Of a stretch of DNA of 64,000 bases, positions 26,530 to 39,165 are shown in pieces (the first letter of the stretch is position 1; every line of letters begins with the position of its first letter). A model generated the notes under the pieces. The model saw only the letters and a program-made list of their open reading frames with translations, was not told the origin of the DNA and did not search any database. The DNA is from Sipunculus nudus (Eukaryota > Annelida > Sipuncula > Golfingiida > Sipunculidae): assembly GCA_026874595.1 (NCBI GenBank), contig CM049309.1:21993033-22057032 (forward strand), written 5' to 3'. Made by a program: the position numbers and the translations under genes.

Positions 26530-27676
26530 ATATCTGGCCCACCTAGTAGTACAGCCTTCACTTGCATTATGTAACCCACCAAGGCAGCTTGCCTTGAACC
26601 AGCTTGGCCACTACTAGCAGGCTTCTCCTCTGCCCTGCACTCAACCCCCCCCCCCCCCCCCCAGCTGTTGCATAAACTAGATAAATTTTATAATTTTCTG
26701 TATTTTATTTTATTCTTGGACATGCTACATTTTAGATTTTGGATTGTACCACCAGGGTTACAGTGATTAAAGTGCACATTTAATTGTGTCCACAAAGTGA
26801 TGTATTGCTATGAAAGTATGGATGTTCATCAGATAAGTAATGCTTTACTTCAGAAGAGTAAAACTTCACCAGGTGTGAAATTGACTATTAATTCCAGTTA
26901 TTAATTATAGCTTAGATTGTAATTAGCATAATGATATTGTTTGTCCCTCATTCAACCAACAGTGTGTATACTTTATTTAAAAGATGTTTTTATTTTATCA
27001 AATTTACTGAATCTTTTATTTTATTTCGGTGAATAAAATTAAGCTTGTCCTGAAAACTCCAATGTGCAAAACTTTTAAATAGGAATTCAAGGAATAATTT
27101 TGTAGATGCCATGTTGTGGCATTATTTTCTTTTACATTCAGTTTAAACATTTGATTTAAAAATAATAAAATATATGTGTATGCATAATATGACCCAATGT
27201 GAGCTACACTCTGGATATATAATGATTGCAACTTAGAATTCTAATATTTTAACTTATATTTTCACTTTTATATTACAAATTTATAACACTTGTAAATAAA
27301 AAAAATGAATCAGATAAAAACTATTAATGAAAAAAGTGGATATGCTAAAAAAATAGGCTTGTATATAAACTTAAATGCATTATTCCTTTGAAAGTGAAAT
27401 GAAGGTATTAGTCCATTCTGTCCACTTGCCTGTCCATCTGTAAATTTTTCATATGCATCACAGTATCTCAAAACTTTTACTGTTTTTCGTCATGACAGTC
27501 TTGTCAGAGTATTAGTCAATCATATATTGAGAACTTTACTATAACCAAGTAGGAGGACCCTTTCCTCTTAGCTTCTCATATGCTTATATAAATATAAAAC
27601 ATTACAATAGAATATTTTTCATATTTTGCATTTGCAAAAATTTCAAACTTTTGTCATGACCCATGGGTCCTTTGTT
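26530..27676. other. Unassigned stretch ending in a family A terminus
   Basis: Replaces the segment that other family A copies have here. It includes the poly-C tract and AT-rich sequence without recognisable 5' end, and finishes in ATGACCCATGGGTCCTTTGTT. Best read as the 3' part of a third, diverged family A-type insertion with unclear left boundary. Confidence 0.4.
26643..26662. repeat. Poly-C tract
   Basis: An uninterrupted run of about 18-20 C within the rearranged part of the outer family A element. Confidence 0.8.
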
Positions 27677-30602
27677 TATATTCTGGATTCTCCACATCAT
27701 TGTTTGGCTAAAACTGAATAAATACCAGACATGGTGCAAATACTTTGCAAATGTATATGAATATGAATATGAATATGTACTCCATTATAAAATTTCTTGC
27801 ATAAGAATGGGAATTCAGGTAAAAATGAAAGTACTTGATACCAGTGCAAATACTTTCAAAATGTATTCATGAATGCATATATTCTATAATATTATTTTAA
27901 TAATTAGTTCAGTTATATTTTATTAAAAAAAAAATCATATGATTCTCTTATTATTTTTAATAAATATTATATTGGCACAACATTTGTTATTAAATTTTAA
28001 TAAATAGTTGAACTCTTTTATTTTATGTGCTGCTTATAAGTTATATGGCCAGGTCAAAATCTGTGTGACAATAGCACTCCATTTGTTAATAAAATAAATG
28101 AAATCAATCCTCTTCCCTGTCTCCAAAAATACTGTCAAATCATACATAAGCTAAACACCAACAACTCATAATAAAGCTTATATTTATTACCACACAAAAC
28201 CAGCATATGCCTCTTTCCCAAATCATATTTTTTATCATATATAACAGCTGAGCGACGTGACCCATGGGTCCCTTGTTCCTTACTTGTCAGCATAGAATAT
28301 CAATATCTTACAAGTAATTATAACAGAAGAGTATTTTCTTATTTTCTATGTCACTACCTTACTGTGTGACTTTTTTAATGCACACTGAACATTTAACACA
28401 GGCCTGCCAATTTTCATAACATGATATCATACAAGGATTAACAGATTAACTCAGGATTTAGACAGATCAATCTCTCTTGCATATTAAAAATCTGAATCAC
28501 TCTAATACTCTAATGCAGTTTATCATATGATCATATCTGTATATGCTTTTATGTAATGTGTGGATCTTTTATTCATATTTCACCATTCTGTAACCCCATG
28601 TAACATGGATGTACACATGGTTTACTGAGCCTTTGAAGTTTTGCAGTCTGTGTACTGACCTGTCAAGTGAATTTTGAATTGCTTTGAAGTGAATGTATCA
28701 CAATTTGTCAGTTGAGAAGACAGCTAATATGCTCAAGTGCCATATGTCAATTCTAAATTATCAAATTTAGAAAGGAGATGAAAGACCTTGATCTGACATA
28801 AAAAGGAATAATTTCTCCTCATGGTTGCCAGCCTGGATCTAATCTACTTAAATAATACCTTGCGGCACTTGAGCTTAAATGGAAAGTAATCTTGGATTAG
28901 TGAAGGCAGGAAACCAAATCCAAGTTTATAGTTGGCTTCAATATTTTTCACAGCTACAGCAAAGTTAATATGTGAATGAGTAGCATTAGAATTACCAGGT
29001 TGTGGTATTTCTTCAGTCATATAATTCAGACTGCCAAAGGAGGGTCCACCTGGCATATATGTATTACAACATGGTATTTATTTCCAACCCATTAATGCCT
29101 TCTCTAAGAGCTGTAGCTACACAGGCTCAAATGTGTCTGCCAAAGCTCTGCTTGTAAATCATACATTATGCAGGCCCACCGGCATGTTGCCAGATTAATA
29201 TTCCAACAATGAGCCAGGTTAAGTATACCTCTAAACCATGGTCTTACAGGAGTATCTTTGCTCACTGAAGTGTGTTACTTGTGTACATATCAACTTGTAA
29301 TTCCTCCAGTGTTCTTAATATAGGACTTGTAAATCCGTGGTCCCAGGCTTATTAGTTATTAGAACTCTTTATTGCTACATATATAATATTTCTGAGTGAC
29401 TTTTCCATGCTATTGTTCTTAACATTGTGTTAATTAACCACAGGCAGCTTACATTATTTAAGAAAACTTTTGTATGACAGAAGCAGAGTTATGATGATCC
29501 ACACACCCTCAGCCCCCCTTTCAGGCTTTTAATCAGATGTGACCGTTGCAGCTGAAAATGGTCCATGCTGATGTCAGCTTCCTTTCTTAGGGTCATTATC
29601 TTCTCCATGTGGAGTACTGGGTGTTTGTGATTTTATGGGACATGCCTGAATTCTGAACAGAAACTGAAAGTGTTTTCTGCCACTCTGGTTTGGTCAGAAT
29701 AAAATTTGTTGTTAAAGTTCATGTGGAAGACATGTTCCCAAGACCAGCATGTTGGGACAGGAATTTACTTCCAGTTATTGAGGTGTACAGTAAACAGTCA
29801 TTAACTGTATATATATGAGTGCACGGTGATATAAATGACCCTATGGGTATGTACAGACGTTACTCTGAGTGACCACTGGTCTATAAAGTTTATAACAGGT
29901 GTCTGCTAATGATACCACTATATTGCTGAGCTTCAGGACATTTGGTGACATGTTCAGTACAGGAAGACTAGGACATGGTTGCCATCATAAAAATGACATA
30001 TGATTTTATGGAATATACATTCTTGAATTGAATATACAAAAAGTGGGAAATTCCAGTATAATTGGATTTGATATAACTGTGAGGTCTTCAATGATGCAGT
30101 TTCCATTGTACTTCCTTTACTTGAACCAGGTAGGGTGTGTTATATCATCCATGAGAGAACATTTACATAATTATGAATCACTAAATTCAGTAATGTTATA
30201 TAATACATTACATCACAGCTGACATATTGAAAGTAAACTTCTTTGAACAAGTGTTTCCGTGAATATAACTTTGTCAGTGCATTATCAGGTATGTACAGGG
30301 TTGTTCCAAAGCAGTTCATAGATTACTAAAATTTGCTACCTCTGTTTATTTCTGACATGTTTGAATATGTTTCTGCATTAAACTAGTCCATGATATAATA
30401 TTAAGTATTAATCTTGTTGTCTCTCCAGTTAAAGCAGCATTTATAACAGTTTGATTTCCAGCCAGATGATGTCAGTTTGATAATATGACAGGAATGGCTG
30501 ACATTGCAGATACTTTGTTTTGTGGTCAGTTATCAGTAAATAATATATCATAGATGGGATAAAGGTTAGGTTTATTATAACAAAGATTTGTGATCATTTC
30601 AG

Positions 30603-30650
30603 GGAGGAGAAAGGACAGCATGGGAGACCCATCATGTCACCTTGACAAAG
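30603..30650 (+). CDS. TJP1: ZO exon 2: lead-in and first strand of PDZ1
   Basis: A 48-nt exon between an acceptor ending TTTCAG and a GTAAGA donor. It encodes 16 residues, GGERTAWETHHVTLTK, which align with the segment just before PDZ1 of ZO-1, where the vertebrate protein has a Trp-Glu-x-His-x-Val-Thr-Leu pattern. The last residues form beta strand 1 of PDZ1. It is a phase 0-0 exon, so it could be skipped without a frameshift, but that would remove the first strand of PDZ1. It is far too short to be seen as an open frame by itself; it is called from the motif match, splice sites and compatible phases on both sides. Confidence 0.88.
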
Positions 30651-32973
30651 GTAAGATCTTATCAGTAACATTTATTTCTCTGATGCTTGTTTGTGGTCTT
30701 GCCTTATTTTGCCAACAAGTTTATTCTATGACTGGTTTTGATAACTGTGTTGAATAAGGTTTGTTGGATTTCCTGGGGGCAAAACATTTGATTTATATAA
30801 ACATGCTTCATGCCATATATTTGTTAGCAAAGGTTGATCTCAACTATGTACCAACTGTAATAATGAAAATAGATAAGGAACAAAAGTTCATAAAGTAGGA
30901 AAAAAAAAGAATCATAGAGGCAGAACCAAAAGATGACTGTCAGGAGGGAGAAAGAGGATATGCATGTATATATATGGCTAAATGGTCACAAAGATCTTGT
31001 TATAACTTCAGTCATGGTCAGCTTAGTTGTCCACCACTTTCAGTTGCAAATGTTTGTCATAAAAAAATTAGCAGGTTAAAAAATACATCCAACAGTAATT
31101 CCTGTGTGATAGTAACCTGCTTGGTTAAACTGCTGTGACTGATGTTCATGGGATAGGTTTTTAGAAGGATTTATAAATTATAACATCTTGTCATGTATTG
31201 ATAGCAAAGTTCAATCTCAGCTTTCAGTGTTTGTACTTAGTGTTATAATTATGGCAATAAGAAGATTGATTTAAAAGGTAAAATTATTAGCTGGCCTTGG
31301 CTGTAAATTGTAACTGTTTTACCATCTTTTCTGTTTTGCCAAGAAGATTTGTCAGAGATAAAGGCAAAGTTATTAATACAATGAAGTATGTACATGGAGG
31401 TTAATGGCAGGGCAGACCAAACAAATGTAGTGTCACAATCAACTTTGTCTTCTTTTTCAACTCAAGGACACCAACAGTTTTGTCTCACTCAATAAATGTC
31501 AGGGAAAGTTAACAAGTTAAGCAGTAGTGGTCTTAAATGTTTGATTAAAGAAACTGCTGCATGGAAGTCTAGTTCCTATGACAGTTACACTTTTATGGGT
31601 TTTGCTATTTTTCCCCTCTTTTTATATAGACATAATCCCCCATTAAATCAGCCTTCTTAGTCTTTTTATTGTGTTGTATTTTGCTTTGAAGGTGTCTTGG
31701 AATGCAGCAAGTATATCTACAGGATATTCCACCATGTCTGACATAACTCAGCAGGACATCCATTGCATCTTTGTTTATCTATAATGTTAACAGTTATGAC
31801 CATTTATAGTGGTGAATCTATCTTATATTAAAAGGAATTAACATATGTGAGCTGAGTTTAAAGTTTTCTTCAGTGGTAATACAATGATTATAGAACAGTG
31901 AAACAAGGACACTGAACAAAAAAAATTAAGAACTTTTATTATTGCACAGTTGTGTTCACAAGATGTTAAGTGAGAACCTAATTTAGGATTTACATGCCAC
32001 TTTCTTCACAGGGTTTGGGTTTTATTCTTGTCTTTTTGCATTATGTCAAAACACGTTAAGTGAGAATGCTCCCATTTAGGTTCTTTATGTGTGTTATTTT
32101 AACAACAACATGGAACATATGCTGTTCTATTTGTAGCTTATTACCCAGAGTACCTCTGCTACCTCAATATAAAGGGCGCTAAAACTGATGCAATTTGCTC
32201 ATAATTGTAGTGGTACCCTGAGACAAGATTGAATCTAGAGGGCTCTTAACAAAGCACTGATAGCAGTCTGGCATCTTATTCACCTTTCATACTTTACCTG
32301 GCTGACTTAAGCTTCTATTCAGCCATTAGATTTGCACTCACTGTGAATAGATTGATGACTGACTTTTGCGCAGAGTGAGGCAGATTTCCCATTGACTTTA
32401 AAATCTGTCTGAGAAGCCACTATAGCTGTATTCTTTTGAGAATTTCTACATCTAAACTGCTATCCTGGAGCTAAAGACTGTCAAATTGTTTACAGACATT
32501 TTTACTGATCCTCAGCTAGGGAGAAAAAATATTTCATTGTATTTTGCTGATTTTTTGTCAAATCAGTGAACACCTCCAGCTAGCTTAGGAAAGTTTCATC
32601 ATAAACAGTTATAAACAGTGAACACTTTTTGATATGACAGATATGGTTGTAGATCACATTTCCCACAGCATTCACTGTTAAATTTAAGCAATTTGTACAG
32701 TACCCACTGCCAAAGTCATTTATCTTAACCTTCATCATGCTTCTGCCTGCAATAGGATTTCTGTTAATGCAAGAAACCTGCAGTGATTAAAATTTCACAT
32801 CTACATGTATGTTTTCTCCCAGCATAAATCACAGGAGTAGGTAAAAACATGCAAATCTGATCATCTAAATGGTCCAGTAGTTATTATGTTAGTATTTCTA
32901 ATGATGCTCTGGGGACCTATGTAGCTTCAAATAGGTCATATGTGACTCTAGTAAAGACAATCTGTTTAATTTT

Positions 32974-35585
32974 TAGCTCAGCTGACTATAAGTCATCTGA
33001 GCTATAGTCGTGGTCCATTGTCCGTCGTCCGTCCGTCTGTCCGTCCGTCCGTCCGTCCGTCCGTCCGTAGATGTGGCACGTTTTCAAACCGTAAGACCTA
33101 GGAATCCAAAATTCAGCATAATGTTAGATGTCCCCAAGATCTCCTACCAAGCCGAAAACTGGGTCTTTGCGACTTCATTCCTTTGAGAAATTAAGGAAAA
33201 ACCTCAATTTTTTATTAAAAACCTATTTTCACACTTTAGGACTGCCTAATATCAAAACCACTCATCTGTTTTTCCTCTTATTTCCTATAAATAATCCTCT
33301 ATATAATTCCTATGTACATGCCAGAAATTAGGTCTGTATTATTTAATTTAAAAAAGTTATGGGCCCAAACATAATGCATTTTGTAAATAATCAGGAAAGA
33401 AATTTTATCTCTTAACACAAAACTTGTTAAAGCTAAGCACTTTTTTTCCAGTAATATTACTTTTATTAATCAAAATTAAATTGTATACCCAAAATTAGAT
33501 CAAAATCTTTTAAATTTTTAAAAATATTAGCAAAAATAAAAAATTGGTACCTTAAATTTTGCCCAACTTTGACCATGGCACGTTTTTTTGCTGTAACTGC
33601 TGTGGATTTAATTTTCACAGCATGTTTTTGTTAGCATTTCAACTGTTAACACCAAAAATTTGAAACCAGTTGATCAAAAACTGTAGATTTTATTCAAGTT
33701 TTCAAGCACCATGTCACATATTGCTAGTGTTATGCAGTTTGCTAGAGCTCAGCTCTCGAGCTACAGCTCTGAGTTCCTTAAATTTGGCATACAGTTAGAT
33801 TTCTCCAAAATCCCCTACCATGCCAAGAATTTGGTCACTAGGACTTAATTCCTTCGAGATATCAATGAAAAACTTCATTTTTTTCATTAAAAACCCAATG
33901 TTACACTTTAAGACTGCCTAATATCAAAACCACTGATCTGACTTTGATCATATATAATATACATATTTTTCTATACATTCACTATGCACATGCCAGAAAT
34001 GATGTCAGTATTGTGTATTTTTTTTAAGTTATGGGCCCAAACATAATGCACTTTGTAAAAAATCAAGAAATATATTTACTCCCTTAACAAGGGCATTGCT
34101 GAAGCTGGAGATTTTTTTTGTCAGGGATGTAACATTATTTAATCAAGATTCAATTGAATACCCAAAATAAGTTCTGAATTTTTCAAATTTTATAAGTTAT
34201 TAGTATAAATATAAAATTAGTACCTTAAATTTTGCCCAACTGTGACCATGGCGCGTTTGTTTCCCGTGAGCACTGTTGATATAATTTTCATATCATGCAC
34301 ACATAAGGATTTCAGCTTTTTAGTTTAGAAAGCTGAAAGAAATTTGCCAAATATTGTAGCTTTTATTAATGTTTTTTATGAGACCCTGTCAGACTTTGGC
34401 TCCCTCCAGCCCCTCTTGAGTCACCTGTATGTTGACCTTGATGACCTTTCATCAAATTATGCACGCTTGAGGGGAGAATCCAGGCAGCTTATGGCCAGCC
34501 ACAGTTGATCCAGGTGTTCAACCCAACTCATGTAGTAGTTTTAACCAACAACATAACAATAAACAATAAATTAATAAATTTTTATTGGTTTTTAATAACA
34601 AATTAAAGAAAAATAGAAAAGGAATTTGTTAGTTTATAATAACAGGAAATTAACTTGCAGTTACTGATGATATAAGAATCTTGTATTGATGGGTAGAATG
34701 TCTCATATTCCAAATAACACCATGCAGTCACCTATGGCATTTTTCAGTTCAATTTTAATGATAAAGAAGTAAATCATATTATTCATTACTAATCATTAAG
34801 GATTATATGAAGGAAATTAATGATAGACAAAGATGCAGTTGATAATATTAATCTAGATTCCTACTGTGTCTAGTGTGTACATTGATGTGAAATTAGTCCA
34901 AAATGAATTTTTTACAGTTATTTTTTAATATAAATAAAAGCCATAAAACCAGGTACTTATGATCATTATTTAAATGTGTGAATTTTGTATATTCTGGATT
35001 CTCAACAGCATTGTTTGGTGAAAACTGAATAAATACCAGACATGGTGCGAATACTTTGTAATTGTATTTAAATACGAATATGATTGTGTACTCCATTATA
35101 AAATTTCTTGCATAAAGAATGGGAATTCAGGTAAAAATGAAAGTATATGAATACTCGTGCAAATACTTTCAAAATGTATTCATGAATATATTCTTTAATA
35201 TTATTTTAATAATCATATCAGTTATATTTCATTTTAAAAAATCCTATGATTCTCTTATTATTTTTAATAAAAATTATATTTGGGACAATATTTGTAATTT
35301 TTTTAATAAATAGTTAAACTCTTATATTATATGTTCTGCTTATAAGTTATATGGCCAAGTCAAAATCTGTGTGACAGTAGTACTCCATTTGTTAATAAAA
35401 TAAATGAAATCAATCCTCTTCCCTGTCTCCAAAGGTACTATCAAAATCATACATAAGCTAAACAACAACAACTCATAATACAGCTTATATTTATTACCAC
35501 ACAAAGCCAGCATGTGCCTCATTTCTAAATAATATTTTTTTATCATATATAACAGCTGAGCGTCGTGACCCATAGGTCCCTTGTT
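32974..35585 (+). mobile_element. Family A element (AT-rich interior)
   Basis: Full-length 2.6-kb copy with TAGCTCAGCTGACTATAAG at the left, (GTCC)n at about 33021-33070, and GACCCATAGGTCCCTTGTT at the right. Closest to the copy at 42314-44938, sharing several small indels. No transposase frame; the minus-strand open frame over its right end (35340-35810) recurs in every copy because the DNA is repeated. Confidence 0.9.
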
Positions 35586-36139
35586 GTTGAGAGGAATATT
35601 TTGCACTTTTAACACAAGCCTGTGTTGCTGAAGCATGTGGCTGGAGAATATCTGCACAGCCCTGGTCTCCAACCACAGCCAGCGCTGGTACTGGTGGATT
35701 TCAGTCACCAAACACTGTACACAAACACACACTAAAGAATGACAGATATGCTGTGTGTTTTCATACCAGAGGGGGCCTGAATATGATTTGTCATGACGTT
35801 TTATACACAAGCCCTGGTTCTGACCTAGTGTTTCCTCATCACCTCACTGATGTTTTGCTCTGTATCTTGGCTGTGCTTGACTGCCATTGACAATTTAGTC
35901 CATTTCTTTTAGACCAATTACTTATGCCATCCACACCTAAGTTCAGTGATTTACAACTGGACATGGGTGTTTCATCACTGCATATGCAGTCTGGCATTCC
36001 TTTTTGAGAACTTGACAGACTGACATGGTGTTTACTACATCATGTACAGCTGTGCCCAGGTCCCTGTACAGTATATTCTGCTGTTCTCAATGCAATTTCT
36101 AAATAAAGGATAATTCCTAGAGGCATTTTCTGTTATAAA

Positions 36140-36288
36140 TAAGTACTGCTGATCTACATATTCTGCTGTTTATCTACACTTTGACCACTGATATATTCCT
36201 TCCTCTGCCACTGATCTGCTGTTTGCTCTTCTAGCTATTCCTTGATTCTTTTCTTCGGATCAACTAATGCTTATGCTGACCTCTTAAT
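36140..36288. repeat. CT-rich ~24-bp minisatellite, left piece
   Basis: Irregular units around CTGCTGATCTA and CTTCTGCC/CTCTAC. It resembles the array at 38335-39060 on the far side of the family B insertion. Confidence 0.6.
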
Positions 36289-38334
36289 TGTATCCCCAGA
36301 CAAAGTCGGGATACTATGGTTTCACGACGGTCCCGCCGTCGCCGCCGCAGAAAAACCTTGTGAGCGGGATAACTCAAAAAATATTTCACTGATCTTTTTC
36401 AAACTTTACATTTGTATACATATAGGTAAGGGGACGAAGCCTATTTAAAATGGGGTCATGACCTATGCTAGGAGAGTGACCTTGACCTTGAATAGGTCCA
36501 TTTTTGCTGAAAATAACACAAATTCTTTAATATCTCAAGTAAGCTTGCATGGACTGGTCCAAAAATCAAGGTGACCGAAGATTTTGGATAGCCTTGTGAT
36601 ATACCGGAAACTGGTGGAGCCACCTATTATCCTTTTCTTGTTTTTTGCGCCTTTTAATACCCCCATAATTGCCACTTAACAGTACTGTAAGCATTATAAG
36701 TCAAAAACTAATGGACAGATTTCTTTCATATTATGCACATGTAGAGAGATAGGTTATGGGATGAGGTCTATTTACATTTGAGTCATGACCTTTACCATGA
36801 GAGTGTCCTTGACCTTTAATGTGTCCATATTTGGTGAAAATCACACACCTCTTATGATATCTCCAGTGTTGATAGCCATATGGATTTCAAACGTGACTTA
36901 TGTATGGCCCACCACTAAAGTAAGAACCCTATAGGTTCTAGGGTCATGAGGTCAAAGGTCAAGGTCACTGGACTCGCATCTTAAAAGATACTGTGGATGC
37001 ATTTTAAGCCATGCATTTTAAGCCAAACTTTCATCCCAGGTCTTCCATCTTGAATATATAGCTCACTTGCCAATAGTGGATGATCCATATCAATTTTGGG
37101 GTCACAAGGTCAAAGGTCAAGGCCACAGGAGCTATCTGTCCAAAAATTAGTTTCTGGATGATAATTCCTGCTTTTATTGATGTATTGATTTCAAACTTGA
37201 CTTATATATGTCCCATTGAAAAAGCAAGACTCCAATAGATTTTGGGGTCATGAGGTCAAAGGTCAAGGTCACAGGACACATCTTTAAAAAGGTATTGGAT
37301 GCATTTTCAGCTAAACATTTCATCTCAGACCTTTCATCTTGCACATATAGTTCATCTGCCAATAGAAGAAGACCCCTATCAATTTTGAGGTCACAAGGTC
37401 AAAGGTGAAGGTCACAGGAGCCATCTGTCCAAAAATTAGTTTCTGGATGATAATTCCTTCTTTTATTGATGTATGGATTTCAAACTTGACTTGTATATGA
37501 CCCATTGGAAAAGCAAGACCCGAATTGATTTTGGGGTTATGAGGTCAAAGGTCAAGGTCACAGGACACATCTTTAAAAAGATTGTGGATGCATTTTCAGC
37601 CAAACAATTCATCTCAGATTTTCATCTTGCACATATATTTCACCTGCCAAGAGTGGAAAACCTCTATCAATTTTGAGGTCACAAGGTCAAAGGTGAAGGT
37701 CACAGGAGCCGTCTGTCCAAAAATTAGTTTCTGGATGATAATTCCTGCTTTTATTGATGTATGGATTTCCAACTTGACTTGTATATGACCCAATGGAAAA
37801 GCAAGACCCGAATTGATTTCGGGGTGATGAGGTTAAAGTTCAAGGTCACAGGACACATCTTTAAAAAAGATGTGGACGCATTTTCAGCCAAACATTTCAT
37901 CTCCGATCTTTCATCTTGCACATATAGTTCACCTGCCAAGAGAGGAAGAACCCTATCAATTTTGAAGTCACAAGATTAAAGGTGAAGGTCACAGGAGCCA
38001 TCTGTCCAAAAATTAGTTTCTGGATAATAATTCCTGCTTTTATTGATGTATAGATTTCAAACTTGACTTGTATATGACCCATTGAAAAGCAAGACCCGAA
38101 TTGATTTTGGGGTCATGAGGTCAAAGGTCAAGGTTACAGGACACATCTTTAAAAAGATAAAGGTCACAGGACCAACATCTTCAAAAAGATTGTGGATTGA
38201 TAGATGGAAGAAACAATATTTGCTTGCCAAGTGTCAGTATATGCTGCTAAAAATAGGGGCCTATTCTTAAGGGGGGGGGGGGGCTACTATGTCTGGGGAT
38301 ACTCTGGCACCTGCGGTGCCAAGAAATGTCTAGT
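36289..38334 (+). mobile_element. Complete family B element (reference copy)
   Basis: Starts TTGTATCCCCAGACAAAGTC, has a CCGCCGTCGCCGCC tract, several ~289-bp internal units, a G run at about 38271-38283, the inverted 5' motif TGTCTGGGGATAC at 38290-38302, the hairpin GGCACC-tgc-GGTGCC at about 38306-38320, then AAGAAATG and CTAGT. No protein-coding frame of transposase type, so non-autonomous. AGGTCAAAGGTCAAGGTCA occurs exactly at 36949, 37253 and 37542. The layout matches non-autonomous Helentrons. Confidence 0.88.
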
Positions 38335-39060
38335 TACTCAACTGTCTTTCTGTTTGTTTTTTTATTGTGATTATACTCAATTCTTCTACTGCACATCACT
38401 CATTCCTGTTCTGCTGAGTATTGCTCTATTAATTGCTCTTCTGTCTATGTCTATGTCTGATATATGTGTCCCTCTTGACTGATCTATTAATTCCTCCACT
38501 GCTGAGTCCTCTCCTGCTGATCCATTAATTCCTCTAATACTAAATATATAAGTTCCTCTAGTGCTGATCCATTAATGCCTCTAGTGCTGATCTATAATTC
38601 CTCTACTGCTGGTCTATTATTTCCGCTACTCCTGATCTACCAGTCTCTCTACTGCTGATCTATTAATTCCTCTACTGCTAATCTATTAATTTTATTACTG
38701 CTGATTCCTTTAATGGTGATCAGTCATTCCTCTAATGCTGATCTGTTAATTTTTCTTCTGCTGATTAATCAATTCCTCTACTGCTGATCTATTAATTCCA
38801 CTTTTGCTGATTACTCCACTGCTGATCTATCAACTCCTCTACTGATAACATTTTGTTTTATTGCTCATCTAGTCAGCCCTCTACAGCTGATGGTATTCTT
38901 CTTTTCTTCTGACCTACTCATTCTTCTCTATTTGATCTTATCATTTTCTTCCATTGATCCTCTCATTCTCCGGTACTGATAATCTTCTCACAAAGTACTG
39001 GGTGCTGATGATCTTCTCCTCCTTGATTTACTGATTCTTTACTGATCTTCTCATAGGGCT
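38335..39060. repeat. CT-rich ~24-bp minisatellite, main piece
   Basis: Many degenerate units of the form CTGATCTATTAATTCCTCTA followed by CTG, clearest between 38490 and 38850. Flanked on the left by a family B element and on the right by a family A element, both apparently inserted into the same array. Confidence 0.85.
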
Positions 39061-39165
39061 TAACACCCGTTCTTAACCACTGTCCAACTTTCTTCTGCTT
39101 TTCTCTTTGTTTTCTGTTTCTGACCTTTCCTGGAAATGGTTCCTATGATCTTCTCATAGCTTTTT

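Larger units (their letters stand above)
23220..28277 (+). mobile_element. Outer family A element, split and rearranged
   Basis: The left arm 23220-23617 begins with the family A 5' end and a GTCC-type microsatellite. It breaks in the conserved sequence before TGTAAAAAATCAGG, where another family A copy is inserted, and resumes at 26189 with AAAAATCAGGAAATAT. The stretch 26530-27676 is unlike other copies and ends with a family A-like terminus (GACCCATGGGTCCTTTGTT), then 27677-28277 matches the normal right arm ending GGTCCCTTGTT. More diverged than the inner copy. Confidence 0.75.
2555..30602 (+). other. ZO intron 1 (about 28 kb)
   Basis: Runs from GTGAGT to TTTCAG. It holds the 34-bp minisatellite, a SINE-like remnant, a CpG-dense pocket, the A-in-B composite element at 13818-19257 and the self-nested family A element at 23220-28277, each listed separately. 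In 2660-9240, 10100-11400, 19260-23219 and 28280-30600 I see only AT-rich intron sequence with short, unsupported open frames. Confidence 0.7.

Noticed and set aside
35340-35810. 156-codon minus-strand open frame, with shorter relatives at 25943, 41533 and 44693
   Set aside because: It recurs because it lies in the repeated right end of family A; the residues have no domain pattern, the length differs only by flanking DNA, and the other copies carry shorter frames. No transposase, Rep or helicase motif.
37174-38082. Series of ~62-codon open frames on both strands in family B (also 18074-18730 and 54247-55461)
   Set aside because: The frames repeat every 289 bp with the tandem unit and occur on both strands at once; they reflect repeat structure, not genes.
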